Shown here one piece after another: positions 11,039 through 23,800 of a stretch of 64,000 nucleotides of DNA. The notes under the pieces are model-generated. The model was not told where the DNA came from and did no database searches. It saw nothing but the letters and a program-made list of their open reading frames with translations. The stretch covers positions 2,447,501 through 2,511,500 of the forward strand of contig JAZGTH010000009.1 in NCBI GenBank assembly GCA_036877525.1, written 5' to 3'. The DNA comes from Chromobotia macracanthus. Lineage: Eukaryota; Chordata; Actinopteri; Cypriniformes; Botiidae. Numbering within the stretch: position 1 is the stretch's first letter; each line of letters starts with the position of its first letter. Both the position numbers and the translations under genes were made by a program.

Positions 11039-13591
11039 ATGGCCACGGAGCCCGTTTCCGTCCCCGCGGACGCTTGTGCTGGTGCGGCGGCTGATTTTCC
11101 GCTGGTCTTAAAGAACATCATGGATCTCCCGCCACCGAATCTTCTCGAAGGCGACGACGGTACGTCGGTGGGAGCTGCACTGCTGTTGTTGACATGCATC
11201 TTGTGTGATCACTCGACATATGCACCGTGTGTGATCACTCGACATATGCATCGTGTGTGATCACTCGACATATGCATCTTGTGGGATCACTTGACATATG
11301 CACCGTGTGTGATCACTCGACATATGCATCGTGTGTGATCACTCGACATATGCATCGTGTGTGATCACTCGACATATGCATCTTGTGTGATCACTTGACA
11401 TATGCATCGTGTGTGATCACTTGACATATGCATCGTGTGTGATCACTCGACATATGCATCTTGTGTGATCACTTGACATATGCATCTTGTGTGATCACTT
11501 GACATATGCATCTTGTGTGATCACTCGACATATGCACCGTGTGTGATCACTCGACATATGCATCTTGTGTGATCACTCGACATATGCACCGTGTGTGATC
11601 ACTCGACATATGCATCGTGTGTGATCACTCGACATATGCATCGTGTGTGATCACTCGAATGTTTGATCACTCGACATATGCATCGTGTGTGATCACTCGA
11701 CATATGCATCGTGTGTGATCACTCGACATATGCATCGTGTGTGATCACTCGACATATGCATCTTGTGTGATCACTTGACATATGCATCTTGTGTGATCAC
11801 TTTCGACATATGCATCGTGTGTGATCACTGACTATGCACCTTGATCACCCATGCATCTTGTGTGATCACTTGACATATGCATCTTGTGTGATCACTTGAC
11901 ATATGCATCTTGTGTGATCACTTGACATATGCATCGTGTGTGATCACTCGACATATGCATCTTGTGTGATCACTCGACATATGCATCTTGTGTGATCACT
12001 TGACATATGCACCGTGTGTGATCACTTGACATATACGTCGATACGATACGTGTTTGTTTACGACCTGATGCGCGACACATGCAGCTGCTCGACGGCTAGT
12101 TTTGAGGATCAGGACTGTAAACTCTTCTCAGTCTGTTATTTCACGCTGTTAAATGTTTTATGCATATCAATAACTTGTTTCCTCTGATTATGTTGCCCAT
12201 TGGAGGTGTTGTTAGTACGTACTACGTTTAGTTTGTGCTGTGTGTGATTTAAGCGACGGTGTAGATACAGAAAATGTAACCCAACATGTCACTGCATGTA
12301 TTGCATGTTCTGATGTTAGTCATAAAGTATTCATCCTTGTTTGTTTGTTACGGCTGGTTTATATCGCACAGAGAATGATAAAGAGAAACTCTTGGGAGAG
12401 GATGTGGACTCTGGAGGGGTCAGTGGAATGGGGCCGTCGGCCGCCCTAACTCCTGCCATCTGGGACAAGACCATTCCCTATGATGGCGAAACCTTCCATC
12501 TGGAATACATGGATCTGGAGGAGTTTCTCATGGAAAATGGAATTGCTGCCACAGAAGATGAGAGTCAGCAAATGAGTGTTGTGAAGGAAAACTCACAAAT
12601 GACCACTGAACCAACTCCTGCGGACAAGACCACCCCAGTGCCCCCCGTCTCTCTCTTACCAGTTACAGAACTGGACCAGTGTGAGGACGAAGTGGTCACG
12701 ATCGTGGCATCCAGCTCAACTGACACCAAATCAGGTCTGTAGAGAGAAAAAAAGAACACGGTAGATGTTTGTTTCCAAACGACACCAAATTATGGGGAAT
12801 ACATGGGAATATTAGTTATGGTTATTTATGGGAAATATTTCGAAAATTAACATGTAAACTCGTACTGACAATATTGTAAAACAACAATGTACAATAAGAA
12901 ATGGCAAGAAATGTTAGTTGGTAAATACAATAAAACAGATACAACATTTAGATTGAATTTCATTGCTGGGATTTTCAAATTCACTTTTGACTACAGATAA
13001 GGAGCGAGTGACGCCAGTTCCCATTAATCCAGATGACATTGTAGTAGATGTAAACTTCCAGCCAGATCCCACAGACCTGGTGCTCTCCAGTGTGCCTGGA
13101 GGTGAACTGTTTGACCCGCGCAAGCATCGCTTTTCTGAGGAGGATCTCAAACCACAGCCTATGATCAAGAAAGCCAAGAAAATATTTGTGCCTGAGGACC
13201 AGAAGGTAAATAAACTGTTGCACCCTGAAACAGCCCAAAAATGACTGTGTATGCTTTACACTGATTAAAAAAGCCAAAAAAGTACCAATGCCTAATAACA
13301 AGTGTAACTTGCAGAAGTAAATTAAATAATTAAATAAATAAAAATCATGAATTCCGTCTTCACTCACTATTCCAGGATGAAAAATACTGGCACCGGAGGA
13401 AGAAGAATAACATTGCAGCCAAACGATCACGGGATGCCAGACGGCTGAAGGAGAATCAGATCACGGTACGAGCGGCCTTTCTGGAGCGAGAGAACTCGGC
13501 CCTGAAACAGGAAGTGGCGGAGCTGCGCAAAGACGTTAGTCGCTGCAAGAACATTTTGACGCGTTGTGAAGCCAAATACGGACCGCTGTAA
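11039..13591 (+). CDS. tef: Thyrotroph embryonic factor (PAR bZIP transcription factor)
   Basis: PAR-family bZIP activator that binds D-box elements (TTAYGTAA-like) as homo- or heterodimers with DBP/HLF and takes part in circadian output. Four coding exons: 11039-11159, 12372-12734, 12997-13205, 13376-13591; 302 residues. Exon 1 carries an FPLVLKNIM segment typical of the family N-terminus. Exon 2 has the conserved IWDKTIPYDGE...LEYMDLEEFL activation block. Exon 3 encodes the proline/acidic-rich PAR region (VDVNFQPDPTDLVLSSVPGG onward). Exon 4 is the bZIP: basic region RRKKNNIAAKRSRDARR, then a leucine zipper, ending KYGPL like other TEF proteins. The alternative first exon known in some TEF genes was not recognised. 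Intron 1 holds a large minisatellite. Synteny with zc3h7b and phf5a/aco2 supports TEF over HLF or DBP. Confidence 0.95.
11196..12034. repeat. 26-bp minisatellite, about 32 units, in tef intron 1
   Basis: Tandem array with unit TGATCACTCGACATATGCAT plus CGTGTG or CTTGTG (26 bp). Variants alternate at a few positions (C/T in ACTYGACA; G/T in ATCKTGTG; CACC versus CATC), so higher-order units may exist. The array begins about 35 bp after the exon 1 donor. Every unit carries the palindromes TGATCA and CATATG (an E-box-type sequence). A few degenerate or shortened units sit at about 11657-11670 and 11811-11860. Confidence 0.95.
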
Positions 13592-15570
13592 GAGACAGTT
13601 GTGTGGTACAAGCCCACTTCAGTACACAGACAGTTTACATATAAAAACATAATCGCCAAAACTACCATTCACCTCCCCCAACAATAATCCGGCTGCCAGA
13701 CACAATATCTTAAATGTGCAGTGGTAGACTGTTATACTTACAATGATTAACCCATCCTTTCTCTTCTTTTTCAAGTTCACCAGCTGAAGATCTCTAAACA
13801 ATTATTAATTTATTTGCATTGTTTAAAGGCAATAAATTAATAATGGTATGGAGTGTGATGATGATGAAGAGGAGATGGCAGGAGATTAGAGCTAAGTGAT
13901 GTTTATCAATATAACCACCTGTCATTGTATGCTTGCCTTCAGTGCAACAGTATACTCACTGTATCTGATAGATCTCATGAGTGTTTTTTGTAATGCATTA
14001 GAATTGAAAATGTCCTGATCTGCCTTGTTGTTTTATGGTTATGGTTGACTATCAAGGTAGTTTTGGGGAGTAGTGTGTGTTGAAAAACAGTCAGGGGTCT
14101 TTATTTATGCTTATGCATATACGATTGTATAAAGAATGACTAGCATTGAATGCAGTACATTTTCTGATATCTCACTGTAGGTTTTTCTCCCTGGTTTGTC
14201 TACAATATTACAGAATATTAATTCTAAGAATTCATTTGAAACATTTGGTACAGTGTACCGTACAGTGGTACATTTGTCTGCAGCAGTAGAACAGTAATGG
14301 AAATTACAGTTTTTCAAAATCAGAATGTATCACATTTATAGTTTATCAGTACAGATATGGTATGATAATAAACATACCTAATTTTTCTAAACTGCAAACA
14401 TGAATTGAATGTTTATCATATTGTGTGCTTACAGGTGTGATCAATGTCTGTCAGCACATAAATGTAGAAAATATTGCATTATGTATCTTAAAAAATACAC
14501 ATGGAGACTTTTAATAGTATATTGATGGCAATCCAACACCAGGGATTTTATTTCTTTCCAATTTTAATTTTGGTTTCTAGTTTTTGATTTCTGTATACTT
14601 AAATATACATATACTTATATTGTGTGTACTACAGCATGGTCTCTGTTCAAAACAGAGAAACCGAGCAAAACAAACTTGAACGCTGATGTACAAAGGAGCT
14701 TTTTCATATGTATCATAATATATATATTTTTTTCAGATAACCAGATATTTTACAAAAACAATTCAGTGGATTTATCTGCAGCTTGAAATAAACAATAGCT
14801 CAGCATGGAGTCTATAAAGATCCCTAAGTGTCTTTAGCTGAGTGCCTGTTTATAATGAATGCTTTCAGATAATTTAAACTTACTTTAAAGGCATCAACCA
14901 CTGCTTGCTACTTACCTTCAGTCACTTATGTTGTTTAATGTGTATCTGTCCTTTTTAACTGTTCAATACCATTAGAAAGGAATATGAGGGTCCCAAATCC
15001 CAATGTAGAGTGCTCTTTTGTGCTCCATATTCCTTGTTGAATTGGTGTTAGGCCATCATGTTTGTTTTGCTGGAAAGAATATTCTGTGAAGGGGGTCTGT
15101 AGATAATGTAATTCTGACCAAAGCTTTGGTTTGAAAGCTGAGGAGAAGAACATGTTTCCTGTATCCAGTACAGAACATCGCTTTAATCAGGTGGCTAAAC
15201 ACGTATGTTGTCTGTGTCAGACGCGCTTTAAGATTCCACTTTTGGTATGTCAGTTTTCCTTTAGCTTCCTTTCTGAAGGGTGAAAAACCTGAGACAACAG
15301 TAAATACAACACAATAGGGGCTGCTGGTTGTTCTGTGCCTTTCTGGCACAGTTCTCTGTTGACTTCAAGCTTGGTTGCATATATACTTTTGTACTTCGCC
15401 ATGTTGCAGTAATTTGTTTTTGTCAGATTTTAATATTTTTCTAAGTGTACTTGTTCTTTTGGGAAGAAATTATATTCTTATGAACAATTTTTGATTTGTG
15501 AGTGTTGCCTTAATGTCTTGGCCATTTCATCTTGTACATATTAAAGGACTTAAACATTTTGTCTGTATGT
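13592..15570 (+). other. tef: tef 3' UTR, about 2 kb
   Basis: AT-rich non-coding sequence after the tef stop. Possible poly(A) signals: AATAAA near 13830 and 14787, and ATTAAA at 15540-15545. The last is the favoured distal end. No other gene was seen. Confidence 0.5.
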
Positions 15571-16080
15571 TTTAAATCTACTAACAATATTTAAAAGCGT
15601 GTTTAAACGCACAAATCTTTGATACCTCAGAGGATTGTGAGCAACTGAATATCAAGTTTCAGATGGTAGAGAAGTGTTGTATAACACAGATGCCAAAAAT
15701 GTTAGGTAATCTGAAGAGGGAGGAGCTAAAGGCAGCAGCATTGTATGCAGCTATTGAGCTGCAACTAAAATCAATCATGATGCATTTTGTAGCAGACATT
15801 TCAGCTAAGGTTACGTAAATTAGAAATGTACCACATTTATTTAGCTTTAGGGTTATATAATATCCAAAATCAAATAAGCACTCCTTAAACAGTATCATGT
15901 TTTACATATTACCCTCAGATTTTTGTAGGCAGATTTCATGGACCACTGGTTCAAAATCTTGGTAACAGAAGTGTCTTCCTCACACACAAGCTTTTCGTAA
16001 CGCCTGCCCAAGCAACTCTAAAAATGTCATTCAAACTGTAGTGTTCTTATGCTGATGTTTCATAAAACAAAACTCAATAC
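15571..16080. other. Short convergent spacer between tef and phf5a
   Basis: Sequence between the putative distal tef end (about 15560) and the phf5a poly(A) region (about 16085). No gene, repeat or motif recognised. Confidence 0.4.
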
Positions 16081-16095
16081 AATATTAAAAAAAGC

Positions 16096-16101
16096 TTTAT
16101 T
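16096..16101 (-). terminator. phf5a: Probable phf5a poly(A) signal
   Basis: TTTATT on the plus strand (AATAAA on the minus strand), 68 bp beyond the phf5a stop codon. This gives a short 3' UTR, as usual for this small housekeeping gene. Confidence 0.7.
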
Positions 16102-16168
16102 GTATCAAGTCTGACAAAAATGTGCATGGAAAAACTACCGCCACATACAATCAAGGGTCTTGATATCT

Positions 16169-17349
16169 TCACCTCTTCTTGAAACCATATTTTTTTCTTT
16201 CATAGAATAGGTCAGTCTTTGAGCTTCCGAGGTTCACGATCTTAGGGCAGCCATCTCTCTGTGTTAAAAATAATGAACAGTTATAAAATGTATTATACTG
16301 CAAAATGTTTATTTATGTACTTATTGCGACATGACGTTAACAGTCAAACAAGTAATATTAAAAGGAACTTGTTATATATTACTGATACTAGACAATATGG
16401 TATTTATATCTGCACTAAGAGAATTTTTAAATACAAATTTACCTCTTGAACTATTCAGACAGTGGTTTAAACACCAGAAGTGTGGCAGGTTTACTCACGT
16501 CTTTCTCCTGGATGGTGCACTCTTTGCAGTAGTACGCATCTGATACTCCAGGCCCTCCACAGATGACACAGCGGCCCTGATATGACCCATAGTTACATTC
16601 ATCACAAATGCGAACCAGTGTGCAAGGTCTGACATAAGAGTCACAGATGACACATTTGCCATCACCTTGAAAAGAACACAAACATGAAGAATGACAATAA
16701 AGGACAGACCGGGAGGCATTCATTTAGTAACTGCATAAAATAATACAGTAACTGCAAAACATAATTTAACAATCAGAAAACTGCTTAATGTCCAACTGTA
16801 TGCAAAGAGGTGTCTTGTTAACATTTTTAGATATTTTTTACTTTGTTTTGATCAAGAAACCCAACAAACCCTCAGCACCCACACTTACATTTTTCACACA
16901 GTCTTCCAATGGCTGCAAAAAAAGAAAGAGATCAAATTAAATGAAGCATTTTATACTTTAACACACTCTGTATACAAGACAGCAAAAGGGTGTAATATAC
17001 AGCGAAAGATACGCTCCATACAAACCAGTTCACAGTTTGTATCTGTTCCCGAACATCTTTACAACGCTTCACAAGTTATTGTTCAAGATATGTATTTAGT
17101 GATAACTATTAACTAATGATGACTTGGCTAGGGATGTTACTGAACCACAATTAAAACAATATTTGAATCGCTTCCATGTTTAAGACTTTCGACCCCAATT
17201 GACTGGCGAACTAACGATGTTAATCAAGCCGAAGTCTGTTTATCGAGATTAAACTTCTGAGGACGTCGATCTAAATATAATAAACAATATGCCTTACCGA
17301 CACCAGCCTGTTTTCTGCAAAAAATCAAATCTGGGTGATGTTTTGCCAT
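16169..17349 (-). CDS. phf5a: PHD finger protein 5A (SF3b14b), splicing factor SF3b subunit
   Basis: Small zinc-knot protein of the U2 snRNP SF3b complex. It sits beside SF3B1 around the branch-point adenosine in the nucleus. Four minus-strand exons: 17298-17349, 16889-16912 (only 24 nt), 16499-16665, 16169-16258. They join in phase to exactly 110 residues, the family length. Visible hallmarks: [20 protein letters not shown] start, [53 protein letters not shown] zinc-binding CxxC pairs, and a basic C-terminal tail. The protein appears essentially identical to mammalian PHF5A, as expected for one of the most conserved spliceosomal proteins. It is divergently paired with aco2. Confidence 0.97.
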
Positions 17350-17834
17350 GTTCAAAGAGCGGCTAGCGGCGACGCAGCTGTGACGTAGCAGCTCTTCTTC
17401 TTCTTCTTCTTCTTCTTCTTCTTCTGATTGTTTTGGTTGAGAAGATGCGGAGCGACGCCTGCTGGACAGTGAAAACTGTCGTGATGCTTGACTATTTACG
17501 AATGAAAGCGAGCAAATAAATAAATAAATAAATAAATGGGGGAAAAAAAACTACAACAAACAAGCAGCTTTTAAAAAATATTGTATAAGTGACTGTGAAG
17601 GTCCAAAAAAGTAAGAGACGAACAACTGGAAATGATTGGACTGCTAACAGGGTAAACTCGATCATTTTATCCGTCGTGTTTGTTGACACGATGAAACAAA
17701 TCGGATGAGAAGAAAATTTGATCATTTTACATCAATTATAAGCAAATATAATTACACGTTTTACTGACGTCAGGACGACGCGTTCGTAAACACGTACGTC
17801 ATCTTCATGCGTCACATCTTTGTCAGTGAACAAA
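17350..17834. promoter_or_regulatory. Shared divergent promoter phf5a / aco2
   Basis: The two initiation codons are 485 bp apart, head to head. The interval holds a (CTT)n run (17395-17424), an AAAT tetranucleotide run (17513-17535), and CRE/ATF-like sites: perfect TGACGTCA at 17765-17772, TGACGTAG at about 17380 and ACGTCAT at about 17796. No TATA box is evident. Housekeeping-type bidirectional initiation is an inference from layout. Confidence 0.55.
17395..17424. repeat. (CTT)n microsatellite
   Basis: About ten uninterrupted CTT units within the phf5a/aco2 divergent promoter, close upstream of the phf5a start codon. Confidence 0.95.
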
Positions 17835-20800
17835 ATGGCGACCTACTGCTTAACCGTCGCCCGGCTTCAGGTACATAAAACATCAACACTGACGTGTCAA
17901 CATACGGGATTATGATTTTTAATGTATGTATTAATGCCGCAGATGTCCGTGCTTGTCGTTTTGAGGTAAACACGGAAAGCGAAGCGGCGCTTTTCATACG
18001 GAAATGTGCCCGTCAGGTCACCGTGTTCAAGGATGTCTGCTGCAGATGTTTCCGCTGACGGAGACGTTCAGTCTTCACCTCCAGCTGTTTGATGAAAGAC
18101 AACACAATCACAGCCTCACTTTTATCTGCTTTATAGATGTAATATTGTGCATTTTTTCATGCTTGGGTATCGGGTTTTACTCGCAAGGTGAACGCAAGGT
18201 TAAAACATCGCTGTGAGCATCGATGTAGATCGGATAACAAAACCGCTGCTTGCGTTTGATTCACGATTTGATTCACGAATTGATTCACGATTTGGTTTAC
18301 GAATTAAATGCATAATATTTCATCCACAGGGCGTGTGTTATATGGATGTATAAAAATGGCATACAAAAGCATAACGTCTGTGGTCTGATCACCATGACCA
18401 AAGTGAACAAGAGGTATAACATGAACTGCATCCAGGTTCATGTTGTTATGGTTGAGTGTTTTTAAGCAAATTGTCGTTTTAAAATGCAAAGAAGAGAAAT
18501 GATTGTAATCGGTCTGAACCATCTGATAACACGCTGTGTTCAAAATAAATATCCCCCAGGCAACCTTGATCTTGTCATGTGGCCATGAAGTGAATAAAAG
18601 CACAAAATGTATTAAAGGACTGAGTTGTAAGCCATTTGTTTACAGTGTTATTTCCAGGTTTGTGTAGTAATGATTATCTCTGTTTATTTCAGCTTGCTCT
18701 GGGTCAGGGAGCCCGACGGCTGCATGTGGCGGCAGCTCTCAACGCAAAGGCCAAGGTGGCCATGAGCCGCTTCGAGCCCAGCTCTTATATCAACTATGAC
18801 AAGCTTCGCTCAAATGTCGACATTGTGCGCAAAAGGTCAGCCGGCTCTGCGGCACTTTACACTCAGTTTGATTTGCTTTCATCCCCTTTATCTCATGTGG
18901 TTGTTTTAAGCTGCAGGTCATTGCGTTGGCAGCGCAAAGGTTGTTGGTTCGAGTCCCAGGGAACACACGTAATGATAAAATGTAAAACCTTAACACACTG
19001 TAAGATAAAAGTGTCTGCCAAATATGTAAATATAAATGTTTTGCACGTTTCAATGCATTTTGTAGTCTCTTAGAAAACAATGAGCTTAATAGCTCTATAA
19101 CTTGTTTTAGACTTGGCTAGGTTAAGAAAGATTTTAGAGAGAGTCTTGGGCTTTGGTTTAAGTAAAGTCTTGTTGCGATGTCAGATAAATACTTCACGCG
19201 TGAAGTTGATCTTTTTTGCATCTTCCAGACTCAACCGACCTCTCACTCTGTCTGAGAAAATTGTCTACGGCCATCTGGATGACCCAGCAGGACAGGAAAT
19301 CGTTCGAGGTCGCACTTACTTGCGCCTGCGACCGGATCGAGTTGCTATGCAGGATGCGACGGCGCAGATGGCCATGCTGCAGTTCATCAGCAGCGGACTT
19401 CCAAAAGTAGCCGTGCCATCCACCATCCACTGTGATCATCTTATCGAGGCCCAGACTGGAGGAGCCCAAGATCTACAAAGGGCAAAGGTGAACAAATGCG
19501 CTTGAAAAGCAAAAAGCAGACGGTGCACAAAATAGTTTAGCAAATGCCAGACTGACCAGTTAAGATCAAAATTGAGCTTAAAAACTGAGCTAATTCTGTA
19601 ATTTCCATTCCTTTCTCCTGCTGTGAAACAGGAAGTGAATAAAGAGGTTTACAGTTTTCTGGCTAGTTCTGGGGCTAAATATGGTGTCGGCTTTTGGAAA
19701 CCTGGCTCTGGAATCATCCATCAGGTACTGAGGAAAACTGATGAACGGTTGACCGGTGACCAGTAAAATGTGCATGTTACAACGATTACAACGGTTGACA
19801 GGTGTCAGTATTTTTCTTAATGAACGATGTTCTTTGTGAAGTTCCATCTCTTTCTGTTATTAATGTTTTATGTTGACAATGTTCAAAAATCCAGGTATTC
19901 ATGATAGATTGTGTCTGATCTTTTCTAGATCATTCTGGAGAACTATGCGTACCCTGGAGTCATGTTGATTGGTACAGACTCTCACACTCCTAATGGTGGA
20001 GGTCTGGGCTGCATCTGCATTGGAGTTGGTGGGGCTGATGCTGTTGATGTTATGGCAGGAATCCCTTGGGAGCTGAAGTGTCCAAATGTGAGCTGCTTTT
20101 GGCCCCTATGGGAAATTTAACCCTCATGCCATATTAAATAAATCCAGGCTCTTCCTGGCTTTATAATGGCAGTGAATAGTGCCCGAGATTTTAAATCTTC
20201 AAAAAGCAGCATGCTGCATCCATCATAAAAGTAATCTATAAGACTCTATTGGGTTATTAAATTCTTAATTCTTCTTAATTGAAACTGTTTGTGAAAGCAC
20301 ACAATTAGTATTTTGAGTTTATGAAGCGATCGATACAACACGTGTCCATAGTAAACAAACAAATCAAATGGCTAAATATGGCAGCGCGTCAATAACGAAT
20401 CCCATTGGTTTTGCAGCGTCTTTCTTCATGCTGCATATGATGGCTAGTCACATGACACGCGAGAACCAATGAGATTCAACCTTATTGACGTAACCACAAT
20501 ATTTGATCTCTCTGATTTGTACTCTATACTACTGATCTGAGCATTTATTTACATTATTTAATGGTTTATCAAGGTCATCGGTGTGAAACTGACAGGCACT
20601 CTATCTGGCTGGACCTCACCAAAAGATGTCATCCTTAAAGTAGCTGGGATTTTGACTGTGAAGGGAGGCACAGGTGCCATTGTGGAGTATCACGGCCCGG
20701 GTGTGGACTCCATCTCCTGCACAGGTGAAAACCAGCAACCACCTTTTGTTCAGATGTCACGTTGGCATGTTCTTTTATTAACTGTAAATAGTGAACATGC

Positions 20801-23800
20801 TTTGCGTGTTTTTGGGTTTTCTGAAAAGGTATGGCCACCATCTGTAATATGGGTGCTGAAATTGGAGCTACCACCTCTGTGTTCCCTTACAACCACCGTA
20901 TGAGGACATACCTGCAGAAAACAGGGCGTGCGGGTAAGAAACAGCAGTAGACTGTATTAAATCATTCAGCTATTTTGTCAGAAGTTTGACTTCTCATTCC
21001 ACTTTTCTCATATTGAACAGAAATTGCTACACAGGCAGATGAAAACCAGGATCTGCTGGTGCCCGATTCAGGATGTCATTACGACCAGCTGATCGAAATC
21101 AACCTGAATGAGGTAAGAGCAGGTGTAGGTTAACGTTTAAAGCTGCTATCTGTAACTCTTTTAATAAAAAATGCACAAAAATCAGTTATTGAGCAAGTAC
21201 ATGACAGATCAGTATTTACAACTGTGTCATGACCTTGATTTACAACGATAAGTTTATAATATTGATTTATAATTTGAGCTGTTGGGTCAGATTTTGCAGG
21301 AAATGTCAAAGATCCGGCTACTATATCACATGTCTGGGTAGAGAATAACTCTAACAGAAATGGCAGTAGAGAGGCAAAATTTACAGATTGCAGCTTTAAG
21401 GTTGTTATCTCACAGGTACTTGGATTAAAATGTTCTTTAATGATTCTTTAACATGTTTAATACCTCCTGGTAGCTGAAGCCTCACATCAATGGCCCATTC
21501 ACTCCTGACCTGGCCCACCCTGTTTCAGACATCGGCTCTGTCGCAGAGAAGAATGGCTGGCCCCTGGATGTTAAAGTTGGTCAGTGATTGGGTCTCAGCA
21601 ACAACTTTCATGGCCAGTATTCACTGAAACCGCTACTTGTCATGAACCCTTGCTCTGTTTAATTGTGTAATACAGGTCTGATTGGAAGCTGCACTAACTC
21701 CAGTTATGAGGACATGGGCAGAGCTGCTTCCTTAGCTAAACAGGCGCTGGACAAGGGCCTGAGGTGCAAAGCTCAGTTCACAGTCACTCCTGGATCAGAG
21801 CAGATTCGTGCCACCATTGAGAGAGACGGCTATGTGAGTTCTAGTGCACATTTCTTATTTGTTGAAATAGCTGAGTTAAAGAAAGTGATTTGGTCAGTTT
21901 TTACAAGGCACCTGTATGTGGGGCACATATACGTATATATTATATTATAATATATTAAATATTTTAATGATTTCATTGTTACTTTTGTTGACTGCAGGCT
22001 AAAATCTTGAGGGATGTTGGTGGAGTTGTCCTGGCTAATGCTTGTGGACCCTGCATTGGTCAGTGGGACAGGTAAAGTGTTTGTCTATTTAAACAAAAAT
22101 AATTGTTTTAATTTCGGTTGTGAACGTTGTATTTGTGAATGTAAAATGCAAAATGTTGTGTAAGGCACAAAATAAATTTATGTGAGAAGTGATGTGATCG
22201 ACATGAAACAACTGCAGCTTGTGTAGAAAATCAGAGGCAAAGGACAAGAGGCAATTTTAGTTTAGCGCTATTCTATAACAATACTGAACCACCGAATGCC
22301 ACATCTGACCAATCAGAATCACCGTATATTTTCTAAACCAGTAAGATCTTGTTTGCAGACGTGACGTCAAGAAAGGAGAGAAGAACACCATCGTCACATC
22401 ATTCAACAGAAACTTCACTGCTAGAAATGATGCTAACCCTGCCACTCATGCTTTCGTCACTTCCCCTGAGGTACTTTGCACTTGACATTACTTGACCTGC
22501 ATACAAATGCTTCATCCGTTTTTATGAAGTCTTTTCTCATCTGTCATGTTGCAGATCGTCACAGCCCTTGCCATTGCAGGCTCACTGAAGTTCAACCCTG
22601 AGACTGACTTCCTCACAGCCCCCAATGGAGAGAAGTTTAAACTGGAGCCACCCACAGGAGATGAACTTCCTGCCCGTGACTTTGACCCAGGTCAGGACAC
22701 CTACCAACACCCACCCGCTGATAGTTCTGGCCTGAAAGTGGAAGTTAACCCACAGAGCAACCGCCTGCAGCTGCTGGAGCCTTTTGACAAATGGAGTGGA
22801 AAAGATCTTGAAGACCTCCAAGTGCTCATCAAGGTATTCTACAGCCACAGATGTTTGAAATTCTGGATCTCAGTCCTCGTTGGGTCCCCAGCATCACTCC
22901 CAGTCATTTATATTTAAGCATTTGGTAGATGCTTTTAATACAGTGCATTCAAGGTATAGTTAATCAGTACATGTTCCCTGGGAATCAAACCCACAACCTT
23001 TGTGCTGCTAATGCAGTGCTCTACCAATTCTAATAACCCAATCAGTGTTATTTGGTATTTCTAGAGTGTTATCTGTTAGTAACTAACATAACAGCACAAA
23101 CTAAACAAATACATTTAGTAAAATAAACTAAAATTAAAAGGACCAGAAATTAATTTCGTTACAACAGTACTAAAACTAGAAAATAAGGAATGTAAAAAAA
23201 AATAAAGAATAAAAACAGTAATTCAGTAAAAATGAAATGACTAAATGAAAATGAAAGAACAGATTGAAAAATAAAGTCTAATGCTCTGCTCTGTAATGTC
23301 CTCCTTATTTTCAGGTAAAAGGCAAGTGCACCACCGATCACATCAGTGCTGCTGGACCCTGGCTGAAGTTTCGTGGCCACCTCGACAACATCTCCAACAA
23401 CCTGCTCATTGGTGCCGTTAACATCGAGAATGACGCTGTCAATAAAATTCGAAACCATCTGACTGGAGAATACGGTGGTGTTCCAGATGTCGCCCGTTAT
23501 TACAAAGTAAGGGCTTGGCTTGCAGCGCTGTCACTCATTTCAAACGTCTCATTTTAAACAATTGTGCTGCTCACTGTTGTTGGGTGATTTGATATTCCAC
23601 AGAAGCACAATGTTTCATGGGTAGTTGTGGGGGATGAGAACTACGGTGAGGGTTCCAGCAGAGAACATGCTGCTCTCGAGCCCAGGCATCTAGGTGGTAG
23701 GGCCATCATCGTGAAGAGTTTTGCTAGAATCCACGGTGAGTGTGAATATGAACGTTAGTTTCTTTTCGCACTTACAGCGGAGTGTCCCGTTTCACAATTG

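Noticed and set aside
11196..12034. CRISPR-like array in tef intron 1
   Set aside because: Units are contiguous with no unique spacers and sit in a vertebrate intron; this is a minisatellite.
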